A stretch of DNA of 29,918 nt from Planctomycetota bacterium (GTDB lineage: Bacteria > Planctomycetota > PUPC01 > DSUN01): assembly GCA_016872875.1 (NCBI GenBank), contig VGYW01000047.1, positions 1 to 29,918 on the forward strand, given 5' to 3'. Shown here in pieces: positions 7,760 to 15,527 of this stretch (position 1 is its first letter; the number at the start of each line of letters is the position of its first letter). The position numbers and the translations under genes are program-made. The notes beneath the pieces were generated by a model, which saw only the letters and a program-made list of their open reading frames with translations, ran no database searches and was not told the origin of the DNA.

Positions 7760-8469
7760 AGGAAGTGCGTGCAGATATGCACATACACACGTGCCTTTCG
7801 CCCTGCGCGGAGCGCGACATGTCCCCTCCGGGGGTGGTGAGGATAGCTCGTGAGAGAGGGCTGGACCTGATCGTCGTGTGCGACCACAACTCGGCCGAGA
7901 ACGTGGGGGCCGCCACGCGCGCCGCACGCGACGCCGGCCTGGCCGTCATCGGTGGGATGGAGATATGCACGCGCGAGGAGGTGCATGTCCTGGGCATCTT
8001 TGCGGACGACCGCGCCCTCGGCTCCGCACAAGAGTTTGTTTACCAGAACCTCAGTGGCGAGAACGACCCCGGGATCTTTGGTGAGCAACTGGTGGTGGAC
8101 GAGCTTGGGGAGGTGGTCGGCCACAACAGCCGACTCCTGATCGGCGCGACCTCGCTCTCGTTGAGGGACGTGGTTCACACGATCCACAGGCTCGGGGGCA
8201 TCGCCATCGCCGCGCACGTGGACCGGCCCAGATTCAGCATCATCAGCCAGCTCGGGTTCGTCCCGCAGGGGCTCCAGCTCGACGCCGCCGAGGTGTGCTC
8301 TGACAAGCTGCCCCCTTTGCCAGAGAACCTCACTGTCGTCAGGTCGTCGGACGCCCACCGCCCCGAGGAGATCGGCTGCCGGTCCACCCGCTTCCTCGTG
8401 GAGGAGCCGACCGCGCCCGAGATCGGGATGGCCCTGCGCGGCGCTGAGGGGAGGAGGGTGTTGCCGTAA
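7756..8469 (+). CDS. PHP-domain phosphoesterase
   Basis: A 237-residue PHP-superfamily protein. Metal-binding motifs are visible in order: RADMHIHTCLSPCAERDM, VVCDHNSAENV, GGMEICTREEVHVLGIF, AIAAHVDRP and RSSDAHRPEEIG. This set matches the small RNase AM/TrpH-like group of PHP phosphoesterases, but the substrate cannot be read from the sequence. PHP proteins of this size are recurrent neighbours of DRTGG and ATPase genes in NAD-linked hydrogenase clusters. The GTG at 7756 overlaps the previous stop and keeps the usual few residues before the HxH motif; ATG 7777 begins right at the motif and is less likely. Its stop overlaps the next start (TAATG). Confidence 0.85.
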   Translation: MKEVRADMHIHTCLSPCAERDMSPPGVVRIARERGLDLIVVCDHNSAENVGAATRAARDAGLAVIGGMEICTREEVHVLGIFADDRALGSAQEFVYQNLSGENDPGIFGEQLVVDELGEVVGHNSRLLIGATSLSLRDVVHTIHRLGGIAIAAHVDRPRFSIISQLGFVPQGLQLDAAEVCSDKLPPLPENLTVVRSSDAHRPEEIGCRSTRFLVEEPTAPEIGMALRGAEGRRVLP

Positions 8470-8930
8470 TGGAAGACCTGTCGCTTCACATCCTCGACAT
8501 CGTGGACAACTCGCTCCGCTCCGAGGCGAAGCTGGTTGAGATCTCGGTCGTCGAGGACACGCAGCGGGACATCCTCACGCTCGAGGTCAAGGACGACGGA
8601 AGAGGCATGGACGCTGAGGAGTGCGCGCGCGCGGCCGACCCCTACTACACGACCAAGCCTGGGCGCAGGTTTGGGTTGGGCCTGGCACTCCTCGCCCAGT
8701 CCGCGAGGGAGGCCGAAGGCGACTTCCATGTTTCCTCCGCGCCGGATGGCGGGACAACGGTGAGGGCCACCTTCCGCCGGAGCCACCCCGACCGCAAGCC
8801 GCTGGGCGATATGGCGGCGACGCTCCAGACACTCGTCGTGGGACACCCGGAGGTCGACTTCGTCTTCAACCACAGAAGTGCCGGGGAGAGCATGCACTTC
8901 GACACCAGGGAAGTCAGGCAAGCATGCTGA
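8469..8930 (+). CDS. Small GHKL-type ATPase
   Basis: A 153-residue histidine-kinase-like ATPase without a dimerisation or sensor domain. The N-box is HILDIVDNSLRSEA, G1 is KDDGRGMDAEE, and FGLGLALLAQ serves as the G2 lid. The C-terminal 45 residues (from about RSHPDRKPLGDMA) form a short extra domain ending in HFDTREVRQAC. Such proteins are found beside DRTGG and PHP genes in hydrogenase clusters; the partner may be the CBS-ATPase or a switch protein (inference). The ATG overlaps the PHP stop, and its own end overlaps the hdrA1 start by seven bases, so it is translationally tied to HdrA1. Confidence 0.82.
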   Translation: MEDLSLHILDIVDNSLRSEAKLVEISVVEDTQRDILTLEVKDDGRGMDAEECARAADPYYTTKPGRRFGLGLALLAQSAREAEGDFHVSSAPDGGTTVRATFRRSHPDRKPLGDMAATLQTLVVGHPEVDFVFNHRSAGESMHFDTREVRQAC

Positions 8931-11900
8931 ACTTGACGATAGACGATCAGAAGGTGAGCGTGGAGCCGGGCAAGAGCGTGCTGGACGCCTGCCAGCAGGC
9001 GGGGATCAAGGTCCCCACGCTGTGCCACCACCCGGCCCTGCCCGACTACGGTGCCTGCCGCCTCTGTCTCGTCGAGGTCGAGGAGCGCGGCCGGAAACGG
9101 ATCACGGCCTCGTGCACCTTCCCCACGCGCGAGGGCCTCATCGTCCGCACGAACGCCGAGCGGGTCGTCAAGACGCGGCGGATCATGGCCGAGCTGCTCC
9201 TGGCCCGCTGCCCGAACTCCGAGCGGGTGAAGGCCCTGGCCGCGGAGATGGGCGTCACAGAGTCCCGCTTCCCGAAAAAGGACGACGACTGCATCCTCTG
9301 CGGCCTGTGCGTCCGCGTATGCGACGAGCTGATGAAGAACGGCGCAGTGGACTTCCGCGGCCGCGGGAACCGCCGCAAGATCGCGCCGGCCTACGACAAG
9401 CTCTCGCCGATCTGCATGGCCTGCGGCGCCTGCCAGGTCGTCTGCCCCACCGCGGCCGTTGACCTGGGCAAGGTGTCGGCGCGCGCGCCGCGGCCCATTC
9501 TCTCCGAGTTCAACGCCGACCTCGGCGGCCGCCCCTCCATCTACATCCCCTACCCGCAGGCCATCCCGAAGATGGCGGTGATTGACCGCGAGACCTGCAT
9601 GCACTTCCGCAAGGCCCCCGAACTCGACGCCTGCCGCGCCTGCGAGAAGGTCTGCGGGGCGAAGGCCATTGACTACAACCAGCAGGAGGAGGTCGTGGAA
9701 CTGGACGTTGGGGCCGTGGTCATCGCCCCCGGCTTCCAACTGTGCGACCACACGCTCCGCGCCGAGTACGGCTTCGGCCAGTTCCCCAACGTCATCTCCA
9801 GCCTCCAGTTCGAGCGCGTCCTCTCCGCCAGCGGCCCCTACCAGGGCCACGTCCAGCGCCCTTCCGACGCCAAGGAGCCGAAGCGCATCGCCTCCATCCA
9901 GTGCGTCGGCTCCCGCGAGGACGACGCCAACTACTGCTCCTCCGTCTGCTGCATGTACGCCGTCAAGCACGCCCTCATGGCCAAGGAGCACCTGCCGGGG
10001 CTGGAATACACGATCTTCTTCATGGACCTGCGGGCCTACGGCAAGGGCTTCGATGCCTACTACCAGCGCGCACAGGACGAAGGGGTGCGCTTCGTCCGCG
10101 CCCGCCCCGCCACCGTCCAGGAGGCCGGCGACGAGCGCAACCTCCGCATCAAGTACCTCAACGAGCGGGGCGAGTTCAAGGACGAAGAGTTCGACCTCGT
10201 CGTCCTCTCGTGCGGCATCCGCCCCGCGCCGCGGGCGACCGAGGTGGCTCGCCGTCTGGGCCTGGAGCGCGGCGACGAGGGCTACTGTCTCGTGCAGCCC
10301 CTTGCTCCGCTGACGGCGAGCCGCCCCGGCGTCTTCGTCGCCGGGGCCTTCTCCGAGCCGAAGGACATCCCCGAGACCGTTATGCAGGCGAGCGGCGCCG
10401 CCGCCCGCGCGATGGGCCTCCTCGCCGACGCCCGCGGCACACTCGTCAAGCCCAAGGAGTACCCGCCCGAGCGCGACGTTGCGGGCGAGGAGCCGCGCAT
10501 CGGCGTCTTCGTCTGCCACTGCGGCCGCAACATCGGCGGGGTCGTCAACGTCCCAGGGGTTGTCGAGTATGCCCGCAGCCTGCCCAACGTCGTCTACGCC
10601 GAGGACAACCTCTATTCGTGCTCGACCGACAGCCAGGCGAAGATACGCAAGGCCATCGAGGAGCACAAGCTCAACCGCGTGATCGTCGCCTCCTGCACGC
10701 CGCGGACCCACGAGCCGCTCTTCCGCGACACGATGCGCGAGGCCGGCTTGAACCCTTACCTCTTCGAGATGGCCAACATCCGCGACCAGTGCTCCTGGGT
10801 CCACATGCACGAGCCGCAGAAGGCCACGGCGAAGGCAATTGCCCTGGTGCGGATGGCCGTCGCCAAGGCCCGCCTGATCGAGCCCTTGGCCGAGCGGAGC
10901 CTGCCGCTGAACCACGCGGCGCTCGTCGTCGGCGGCGGCGTCGCAGGCATGACCGCGGCGCTCGCCCTCGCCGACGAGGGCTTCAGCGTCCACCTTGTCG
11001 AGCGCGAGGCCGAGCTGGGCGGCCACGCACGGCACGTCCGCTACCTCTTCAATGGCGAGGACCCGCAAGGCTTCCTCGCACAGACTGTCGAGCGGACCCT
11101 CGCTCATCCGCGAGTGACCACCCACCTCCGCACCTCGGTTGCTGCGGTGGAGGGCTTCCTGGGCAACTTCAAGACAAAGCTCAGCAGGGACGGCGCGACC
11201 CAGGAGGTCGAGCACGGCGCCGTCGTCGTCGCCACAGGCGCCGACGTCCACAAGCCGGCCGAATACCTCTACGGCCAGGACCCACGGGTGGTCACACAGG
11301 TCGAGTTCGAGCAGAAGCTCGCGGCCGGCGAGGTGACGCCCGACACAGTGGTCATGATCCAGTGCGTCGGGTCGCGCGAGGGGGAGCGCCCCTACTGTAG
11401 CCGCATCTGCTGCGCCCACGCCATCCGCAACGCGCTCAAGCTCAAAGAGCTTCGCCCCCAGGCCAACGTCTTTGTGCTCTACCGCGACATGCGAACCTAC
11501 GGCTTCGCCGAGCACTACTACCGGCTCGCACGCGAGAAGGGCGTCCGCTTCATCCGCTACGAGCCCGACCACAAGCCAACAGTGGTGGCACAGGCTTCTA
11601 GCCTGTGTGTCGAGGCCTGGGACCCCATTCTCGAGCGCACGCTCGCGATTGACGCCGATCTGCTGGTGCTCTCGACGGCGGTGGTGCCGACGGCGGACGG
11701 GCAGGCGCTGGCCCAGATGCTCAAGGTGCCGCTGAACCAGGACCGCTTCTTCCTGGAGGCCCACCTGAAGCTGCGCCCCGTGGACTTCGCGACCGAGGGC
11801 GTGTTCCTGGCCGGCCTGGCCCACAGTCCCAAGCAGCTCGCCGAGACCATCGCCCAGGCGACCGCCGCCGCCTCCCGCGCCGCCACCATTCTTGCCAAAG

Positions 11901-12169
11901 ACTACCTCACCCCCGAATCGGCCATCTCGGAGGTCGTGGACGCCAATTGTGACGGCTGCGCCTACTGCATAGACCCCTGCCCGTACCACGCCCTCACGCT
12001 CATCGAGTACATGCGCAACGGCGCGATCAAGAAGACCGTGGAGGCCAACGAGGCGCTCTGCAAGGGCTGCGGAGTGTGCCAGGCCACGTGCCCCAAGGAC
12101 GGCATCTTCATCCGACACTACCGCCTGACCCAGATCGCCGCGGTCGTGGAGGCGGCGCTCGTGCCGTAG
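8924..12169 (+). CDS. hdrA: HdrA1: NuoG-like iron-sulfur domain fused to N-truncated HdrA
   Basis: A 1081-residue fusion. Residues 1-80 are a plant-type [2Fe-2S] domain (Cys34, 45, 48, 64). A NuoG-like helix (LLLARCPNSERV, without the full His-Cys cluster set) and a two-cluster ferredoxin (CILCGLCVRVC, CMACGACQVVCP) follow. HdrA homology begins only at about IPYPQAIPKMAVID; the N-terminal GGGIAG lobe and first HdrA cluster are missing. The rest is the two-FAD long form: GVFVAGAFSEPKDIPE, then a second complete Rossmann start (VVGGGVAGMTAALALA, about 664), TVVMIQCVGSR and two C-terminal clusters (CDGCAYCIDPCP, CKGCGVCQATCP). The missing lobe is carried by the NuoE fusion at 3032. HdrA is the flavin-bifurcating subunit; the NuoG-like front should dock NuoE/F. 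mvhD and hydrogenase genes follow. The ATG lies in the end of the ATPase gene. Confidence 0.9.
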   Translation: MLNLTIDDQKVSVEPGKSVLDACQQAGIKVPTLCHHPALPDYGACRLCLVEVEERGRKRITASCTFPTREGLIVRTNAERVVKTRRIMAELLLARCPNSERVKALAAEMGVTESRFPKKDDDCILCGLCVRVCDELMKNGAVDFRGRGNRRKIAPAYDKLSPICMACGACQVVCPTAAVDLGKVSARAPRPILSEFNADLGGRPSIYIPYPQAIPKMAVIDRETCMHFRKAPELDACRACEKVCGAKAIDYNQQEEVVELDVGAVVIAPGFQLCDHTLRAEYGFGQFPNVISSLQFERVLSASGPYQGHVQRPSDAKEPKRIASIQCVGSREDDANYCSSVCCMYAVKHALMAKEHLPGLEYTIFFMDLRAYGKGFDAYYQRAQDEGVRFVRARPATVQEAGDERNLRIKYLNERGEFKDEEFDLVVLSCGIRPAPRATEVARRLGLERGDEGYCLVQPLAPLTASRPGVFVAGAFSEPKDIPETVMQASGAAARAMGLLADARGTLVKPKEYPPERDVAGEEPRIGVFVCHCGRNIGGVVNVPGVVEYARSLPNVVYAEDNLYSCSTDSQAKIRKAIEEHKLNRVIVASCTPRTHEPLFRDTMREAGLNPYLFEMANIRDQCSWVHMHEPQKATAKAIALVRMAVAKARLIEPLAERSLPLNHAALVVGGGVAGMTAALALADEGFSVHLVEREAELGGHARHVRYLFNGEDPQGFLAQTVERTLAHPRVTTHLRTSVAAVEGFLGNFKTKLSRDGATQEVEHGAVVVATGADVHKPAEYLYGQDPRVVTQVEFEQKLAAGEVTPDTVVMIQCVGSREGERPYCSRICCAHAIRNALKLKELRPQANVFVLYRDMRTYGFAEHYYRLAREKGVRFIRYEPDHKPTVVAQASSLCVEAWDPILERTLAIDADLLVLSTAVVPTADGQALAQMLKVPLNQDRFFLEAHLKLRPVDFATEGVFLAGLAHSPKQLAETIAQATAAASRAATILAKDYLTPESAISEVVDANCDGCAYCIDPCPYHALTLIEYMRNGAIKKTVEANEALCKGCGVCQATCPKDGIFIRHYRLTQIAAVVEAALVP
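11584..11608. repeat. Short palindrome within hdrA1
   Basis: CACAGGCT, loop CTT-like centre, AGCCTGTG (11589-11607) is a near-perfect inverted repeat read in frame as VAQASSLC in HdrA1. I recall GTGGCACAGGCTTC...GCCTGTG as a dispersed palindrome in planctomycete/verrucomicrobial-type genomes. The aligned stretch of HdrA2 has the same length, so there is no net insertion here; either the repeat replaced residues or the match is partly chance. Confidence 0.4.
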
Positions 12170-12174
12170 AAGAC

Positions 12175-12277
12175 TGGATGAATGGATGACTGGATGAATG
12201 GATGGATGCAAGAGAAGATTCCTGGATGGCTGTCCTGCTCTGACACCCATCCACTCATCCAACCATCCAATCATCCC
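12175..12277. repeat. GGATGAAT/ATTCATCC palindromic spacer element, copy 1
   Basis: The left arm (12175-12209) is tandem GGATGAAT/GGATGACT/GGATGGAT units. The centre (12210-12246) contains AGAGAAGA and CTCTGAC. The right arm (12247-12276) is tandem ATCC-ending units (CATCCACTCATCC and similar). The arms are inverted complements and can form a long hairpin in several registers. It fills the 129-base spacer between hdrA1 and mvhD1. Similar elements lie at 15388, 20730 and 23355, all in the same orientation. Confidence 0.85.
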
Positions 12278-12298
12278 CCTTTCGTTTGGGAATGAGCG

Positions 12299-12715
12299 AT
12301 GGACGAGTCTTTCGAGCCGATCATCGTGGCCTTCTGCTGCAACTGGTGCTCTTACGCCGGGGCCGACCTGGCCGGCACCTCGCGTCTCCAGTATCCGCCC
12401 AACGTGCGGATCGTCCGCGTCATGTGTTCCGGCATGGTCCACCCCAAGCTGGTGATGGACGCCTTGAGCAAAGGCGCCGACGGCGTACTCATCTGCGGCT
12501 GCCACCCGGGCGACTGCCATTACCTCGAGGGCAACCTGCGGGCGCAGAAGCGCGCCGAGGCCATCGGCCTGATGCTCGAAGACTTCGGCCTGGAGCAAGA
12601 GCGCTTCCGCCTCGAGTGGGTCTCCGCCTCCGAAGGCCCGCGCTTCGCACAGGTCATGACCAACATGGTCGAGTCCGTTCGCGCCCTCGGCCCTAGCCCG
12701 TACCGCACGGCATAG
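12299..12715 (+). CDS. mvhD: MvhD-type [2Fe-2S] electron-transfer subunit 1
   Basis: A 138-residue MvhD-family protein (the delta subunit of F420-non-reducing hydrogenase). Family motifs: AFCCNWCSYAGADLAG (residues 11-26), VMCSGMV (41-47) and CGCHPGDCHY (66-75), whose cysteines hold a [2Fe-2S] cluster. MvhD carries electrons from the [NiFe] hydrogenase to HdrA. The gene lies directly before the small and large hydrogenase subunits and after hdrA1, so HdrA1 is its likely partner. A second MvhD at 20852 goes with the Flx genes. The ATG follows a GGGAATGAG stretch that is only a fair ribosome site; the upstream region is the palindromic element. Confidence 0.93.
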   Translation: MDESFEPIIVAFCCNWCSYAGADLAGTSRLQYPPNVRIVRVMCSGMVHPKLVMDALSKGADGVLICGCHPGDCHYLEGNLRAQKRAEAIGLMLEDFGLEQERFRLEWVSASEGPRFAQVMTNMVESVRALGPSPYRTA

Positions 12716-12726
12716 GAGACGACGCT

Positions 12727-12933
12727 GTGCCTCAAGATGTCCGCTTCTTCGACCGCCACAAGTTCGTCTGGGACGGCGAGACCTACGACGCGGCCCCAGC
12801 CGCCGAGGCGAAGAAGGGCGAGTACGAGGCCCAGGGCTTTGAGACGCAACTGGTCGAGGAGGAAGGCCAGGCATTCCTCTACACGCGGAGAGTGGTCAAG
12901 GAGGTCGTGGTTGAGGGCCCGCCGCCGGCGTGA
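12727..12933 (+). CDS. Small protein of unknown function between mvhD and mvhG
   Basis: A 68-residue protein I do not recognise. It is charged and soluble: RFFDRHKFVWDGETYD near the start, an Ala/Glu-rich middle, then FLYTRRVVKEVVVEG near the end. It has no Cys, so it is not a cluster carrier, and no membrane segment. The GTG start has AGGAGA seven bases upstream, a good site, and the gene is squeezed between mvhD1 (11-base gap) and mvhG (36-base gap). This supports a real gene co-translated with the hydrogenase. An assembly or structural role is a guess. Confidence 0.65.
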   Translation: MPQDVRFFDRHKFVWDGETYDAAPAAEAKKGEYEAQGFETQLVEEEGQAFLYTRRVVKEVVVEGPPPA

Positions 12934-12969
12934 GCCGCGCGGAAGCCCCAGGGAAAAGGAGACAGCAAG

Positions 12970-13929
12970 ATGCCGAAAGTGGCGGAAGAATGGCTCAACA
13001 TCTGCGGTGGGTGCGAGGTGAGCATCCTCGACATCGGCGAGCCGCTCCTGGACCTGCTCCCGCAGCTCCAGTTCGTCCACATCCCCGTGCTCATGGACAA
13101 CAAGTACTATGGGCAGACGGGCGAGGGGAAGGAGCTGGAGATCCCTGCGGCCGACATCGGGATCGTCAGCGGCGGGGTGCGAAACGAGAAGGAGAAGCAT
13201 GTCGCCGAGGCGATGCGCAAGAGTTGCAGGACCCTCATCGCCCTCGGCTCCTGCGCCTGCTTCGGCGGAATCCCCGCCATGGCGAACATGTGGACCCTCC
13301 CCGAGCTCTACCAGAAAGTCTACCGCGAATCGAAGACCACCGAATCCGCGCCGACCCCCGCCGAGGACCTGCCGCCCCTGCTCGACTCCGTGAAGGCGCT
13401 CGATGAGGTGGTGAAGGTGGACGTGCAGATTCCGGGCTGCCCGACGGCGCCCGAGCTGATCGTGGAGGCGCTCACGGCGCTCCTCACCGGCAAGCCCTTC
13501 ACGCTCCCCGAGCGAAGCGTGTGCGACGAGTGCCCCGTCAAGCGCGAGAAGAAGGCATCCGGCGGCACCCTCAAGCGGCCGCTCGTGGACATCGAGGTCA
13601 AGACTGGCCAGCCCTGGGAGGCCACCCGCTGCTACATGGAGCAGGGCTACCTGTGCCTCGGCCCCGTCACCCGCTCGGGCTGCGCCGCGGGCACCGAAGC
13701 GGAGGGCAAGGCCAAGGTGCCGCGCTGCATCAAGGGCCACATGCCCTGCCGGGGCTGCTTCGGCCCCATCCGCAAAGGGGCCAACCCCCTGGTGGACATG
13801 ATGGGGGCGCTGACCTCCATCGGCCTCGACGCCAAGGAAGTCCTCGACCGCCGCGCGCTCCTCAACCGCTACATCGGCGCGCAGAACCGGCTGCGTCCCC
13901 TCCCCGCCAAACCCGCTGTAGCGAGGTAA
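12970..13929 (+). CDS. mvhG: [NiFe] hydrogenase small subunit (MvhG type)
   Basis: A 319-residue small subunit of a group 3 (Mvh-like) cytoplasmic [NiFe] hydrogenase. The proximal cluster motif NICGGCEVSILD is at residues 10-21, with GSCACFGGIP near 94-103 and IPGCP near 155. The C-terminal half carries further Cys for two more clusters (VCDECPVKREK, YLCLGPVTRSGC, HMPCRGCFGP). No twin-arginine signal is present, fitting a cytoplasmic enzyme. It passes electrons from the NiFe site to MvhD. A strong AAGGAG site precedes the ATG. It is followed after six bases by the large subunit. Confidence 0.95.
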   Translation: MPKVAEEWLNICGGCEVSILDIGEPLLDLLPQLQFVHIPVLMDNKYYGQTGEGKELEIPAADIGIVSGGVRNEKEKHVAEAMRKSCRTLIALGSCACFGGIPAMANMWTLPELYQKVYRESKTTESAPTPAEDLPPLLDSVKALDEVVKVDVQIPGCPTAPELIVEALTALLTGKPFTLPERSVCDECPVKREKKASGGTLKRPLVDIEVKTGQPWEATRCYMEQGYLCLGPVTRSGCAAGTEAEGKAKVPRCIKGHMPCRGCFGPIRKGANPLVDMMGALTSIGLDAKEVLDRRALLNRYIGAQNRLRPLPAKPAVAR

Positions 13930-13935
13930 CTGCCC

Positions 13936-15384
13936 ATGTCAAAGACAATCACCATCGCGCCCGTCAGCCGCATCGAAGGCCACGCAAAGGTCACAATCCA
14001 GCTCGACGACGCGGGGAACGTGGCCGACGCCCGCATGAACGTGGTCGAGTTGCGCGGCTTCGAGAAGTTCTGCATCGGCCGCCCAGTCGAGGAATTGCCC
14101 CGCATCGTGACCAGCATCTGCGGCGTATGCCCCTGGTCGCACCACCTGGCCTCCGCGAAGGCCAACGACGCGGTGTTCGGCGTCACGCCCCCGCCCGCGG
14201 GCCGCAAGCTCCGCGAGCTGTGCAACGCCATCGCCTACACGGAGGAGCACATCCTGCACTTCTTCTTCCTGGCGGGCGCCGACTTCGTGATGGGGCCTGA
14301 CGCCGAGCCCGCGGTGCGAAACGTCATCGGCATCGCGGGGGCGCAGCCGGCCATCGCCAAGCAGGTCGTCCGCAACCGCCACCTCGGCGCAAGGATGCTC
14401 AGCATCATCTCCGGCAAGTCCATCCACCCCGTCACCGCCGTCCCGGGCGGCTTCAGCAAGCCCCTCACCGAGGAAGAGCGCCAGCAAGTGCTCCCGATGG
14501 CCAACGAGGTCCTCGACTTCGCCAAGTTCGCCATCGCCTTCGCCAAGGAGAACATCTTCCCCAAGTACCTCGACGCCATCAAGACCCTCGCCGTGATCAA
14601 GACCGGTTTCATGGGCACCGTGACCGACGACGGGACGCTGAACCTCTACGACGGCAGGCTGCGCCTGATGAAGCCCGACGGAACGTCCACCGACTTCGCC
14701 TACGCCCAGTACACGGACTATATCGGCGAGAAGGTGCTGCCGTGGACCTACCTCAAGTTCCCCTACGCCAAGTCGTGGGATGAGGGGTTCGACATGGACG
14801 CGGCGGCGCCGAAGGGCATCTACCGCACGAACACCCTCGCGCGCCTGAACGTGTGCGACCGCATCGCCACCCCGCTCGCCCAGGCCGAGTTCGAGGCCTT
14901 CCGAGCGGCCTTCGGCCGTCCGGCCCAGCAAACCCTCCTCTACCACTACGCCCGCCTCATCGAGCTCCTCTACAATGCCGAGTTGGCCGTCCAACTCCTC
15001 AACGACCCGGAGATCACCGGCACCGAGACCCGTGTCCCGGTCACGCCGCGGGCCGCACGAGGCGTGGGCTGCGTCGAGGCGCCGCGCGGAACCCTCATCC
15101 ACGACTACGAGACCGACGCCCAGGGCATGGTCACCAACGTGAATCTCATCGTCGGGACCACCCATAACAACGCCCCCATCAACATGTCCGTCAAGCAAAC
15201 GGCTCAGAGCGTCATTCAGGGGGGCAAGTACGACCAGGGCATCCTCAACCGCGTCGAGATGGCCATTCGAGCCTACGACCCGTGCTTCTCGTGCGCGACC
15301 CACGCGCTCGACGGCACCCTCGCGGTGAAGGTGGAGATTCTCGACCACAAGGGTGACCTGCTTGACGAGTTGGCGAATTGCTGA
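13936..15384 (+). CDS. mvhA: [NiFe] hydrogenase large subunit (MvhA type)
   Basis: A 482-residue large subunit that binds the NiFe site. The N-terminal ligand motif is SICGVCPWSHHLA (Cys62, Cys65) and the C-terminal one is DPCFSCATH (Cys450, Cys453, His456). Another family marker is the RIEGHAKVTI start. Twenty-six residues follow His456, as expected for a peptide removed by a maturation protease after nickel insertion; such a protease is encoded next. It oxidises or produces H2 in the cytoplasm. GAGGTAA precedes the ATG. The sequence pattern fits group 3c (F420-non-reducing, Hdr-linked), although subgroup assignment needs a tree. Confidence 0.95.
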   Translation: MSKTITIAPVSRIEGHAKVTIQLDDAGNVADARMNVVELRGFEKFCIGRPVEELPRIVTSICGVCPWSHHLASAKANDAVFGVTPPPAGRKLRELCNAIAYTEEHILHFFFLAGADFVMGPDAEPAVRNVIGIAGAQPAIAKQVVRNRHLGARMLSIISGKSIHPVTAVPGGFSKPLTEEERQQVLPMANEVLDFAKFAIAFAKENIFPKYLDAIKTLAVIKTGFMGTVTDDGTLNLYDGRLRLMKPDGTSTDFAYAQYTDYIGEKVLPWTYLKFPYAKSWDEGFDMDAAAPKGIYRTNTLARLNVCDRIATPLAQAEFEAFRAAFGRPAQQTLLYHYARLIELLYNAELAVQLLNDPEITGTETRVPVTPRAARGVGCVEAPRGTLIHDYETDAQGMVTNVNLIVGTTHNNAPINMSVKQTAQSVIQGGKYDQGILNRVEMAIRAYDPCFSCATHALDGTLAVKVEILDHKGDLLDELANC

Positions 15385-15387
15385 GCG

Positions 15388-15502
15388 GGATGATTGGATG
15401 GGTGGATGAATGGATGGATGGATGAATGGATGAATGGATGAACGAGAGAAGACACGCTGGTCCCTCTGACATTCATCCATTCATCCAAACATCCATTCAT
15501 CC
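15388..15502. repeat. GGATGAAT/ATTCATCC palindromic spacer element, copy 2
   Basis: The left arm (15388-15441) is a long run of GGATGGAT and GGATGAAT units. The centre (15442-15470) reads AGAGAAGACACGCTGGTCCC then TCTGAC. The right arm (15471-15502) is ATTCATCC units. It fills the spacer between mvhA and the maturation protease gene and ends just before that gene's ribosome-binding site (AAGGAGG at 15516). The centre shares AGAGAAGA and CTCTGAC with copy 1. Confidence 0.85.
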
Positions 15503-15527
15503 TCCCTCTGTGCCCAAGGAGGCCACG

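Noticed and set aside
12175..12277. CRISPR array suggested by regularly repeated units
   Set aside because: Units are 4-8 bases, contiguous and without unique spacers, and the arms are inverted to each other.
8645..12874. A 1409-codon open frame on the minus strand opposite hdrA1 and mvhD
   Set aside because: It is an antisense shadow of GC-rich coding sequence; its translation is low-complexity Gly/Ala/Val/Leu/Asp-rich with no domain, while the plus strand has clear HdrA motifs.
15426..15527. Longer N-terminus for the maturation protease
   Set aside because: It is translated from the GGATGAAT element; GTG 15528 has a strong AAGGAGG site at correct spacing.
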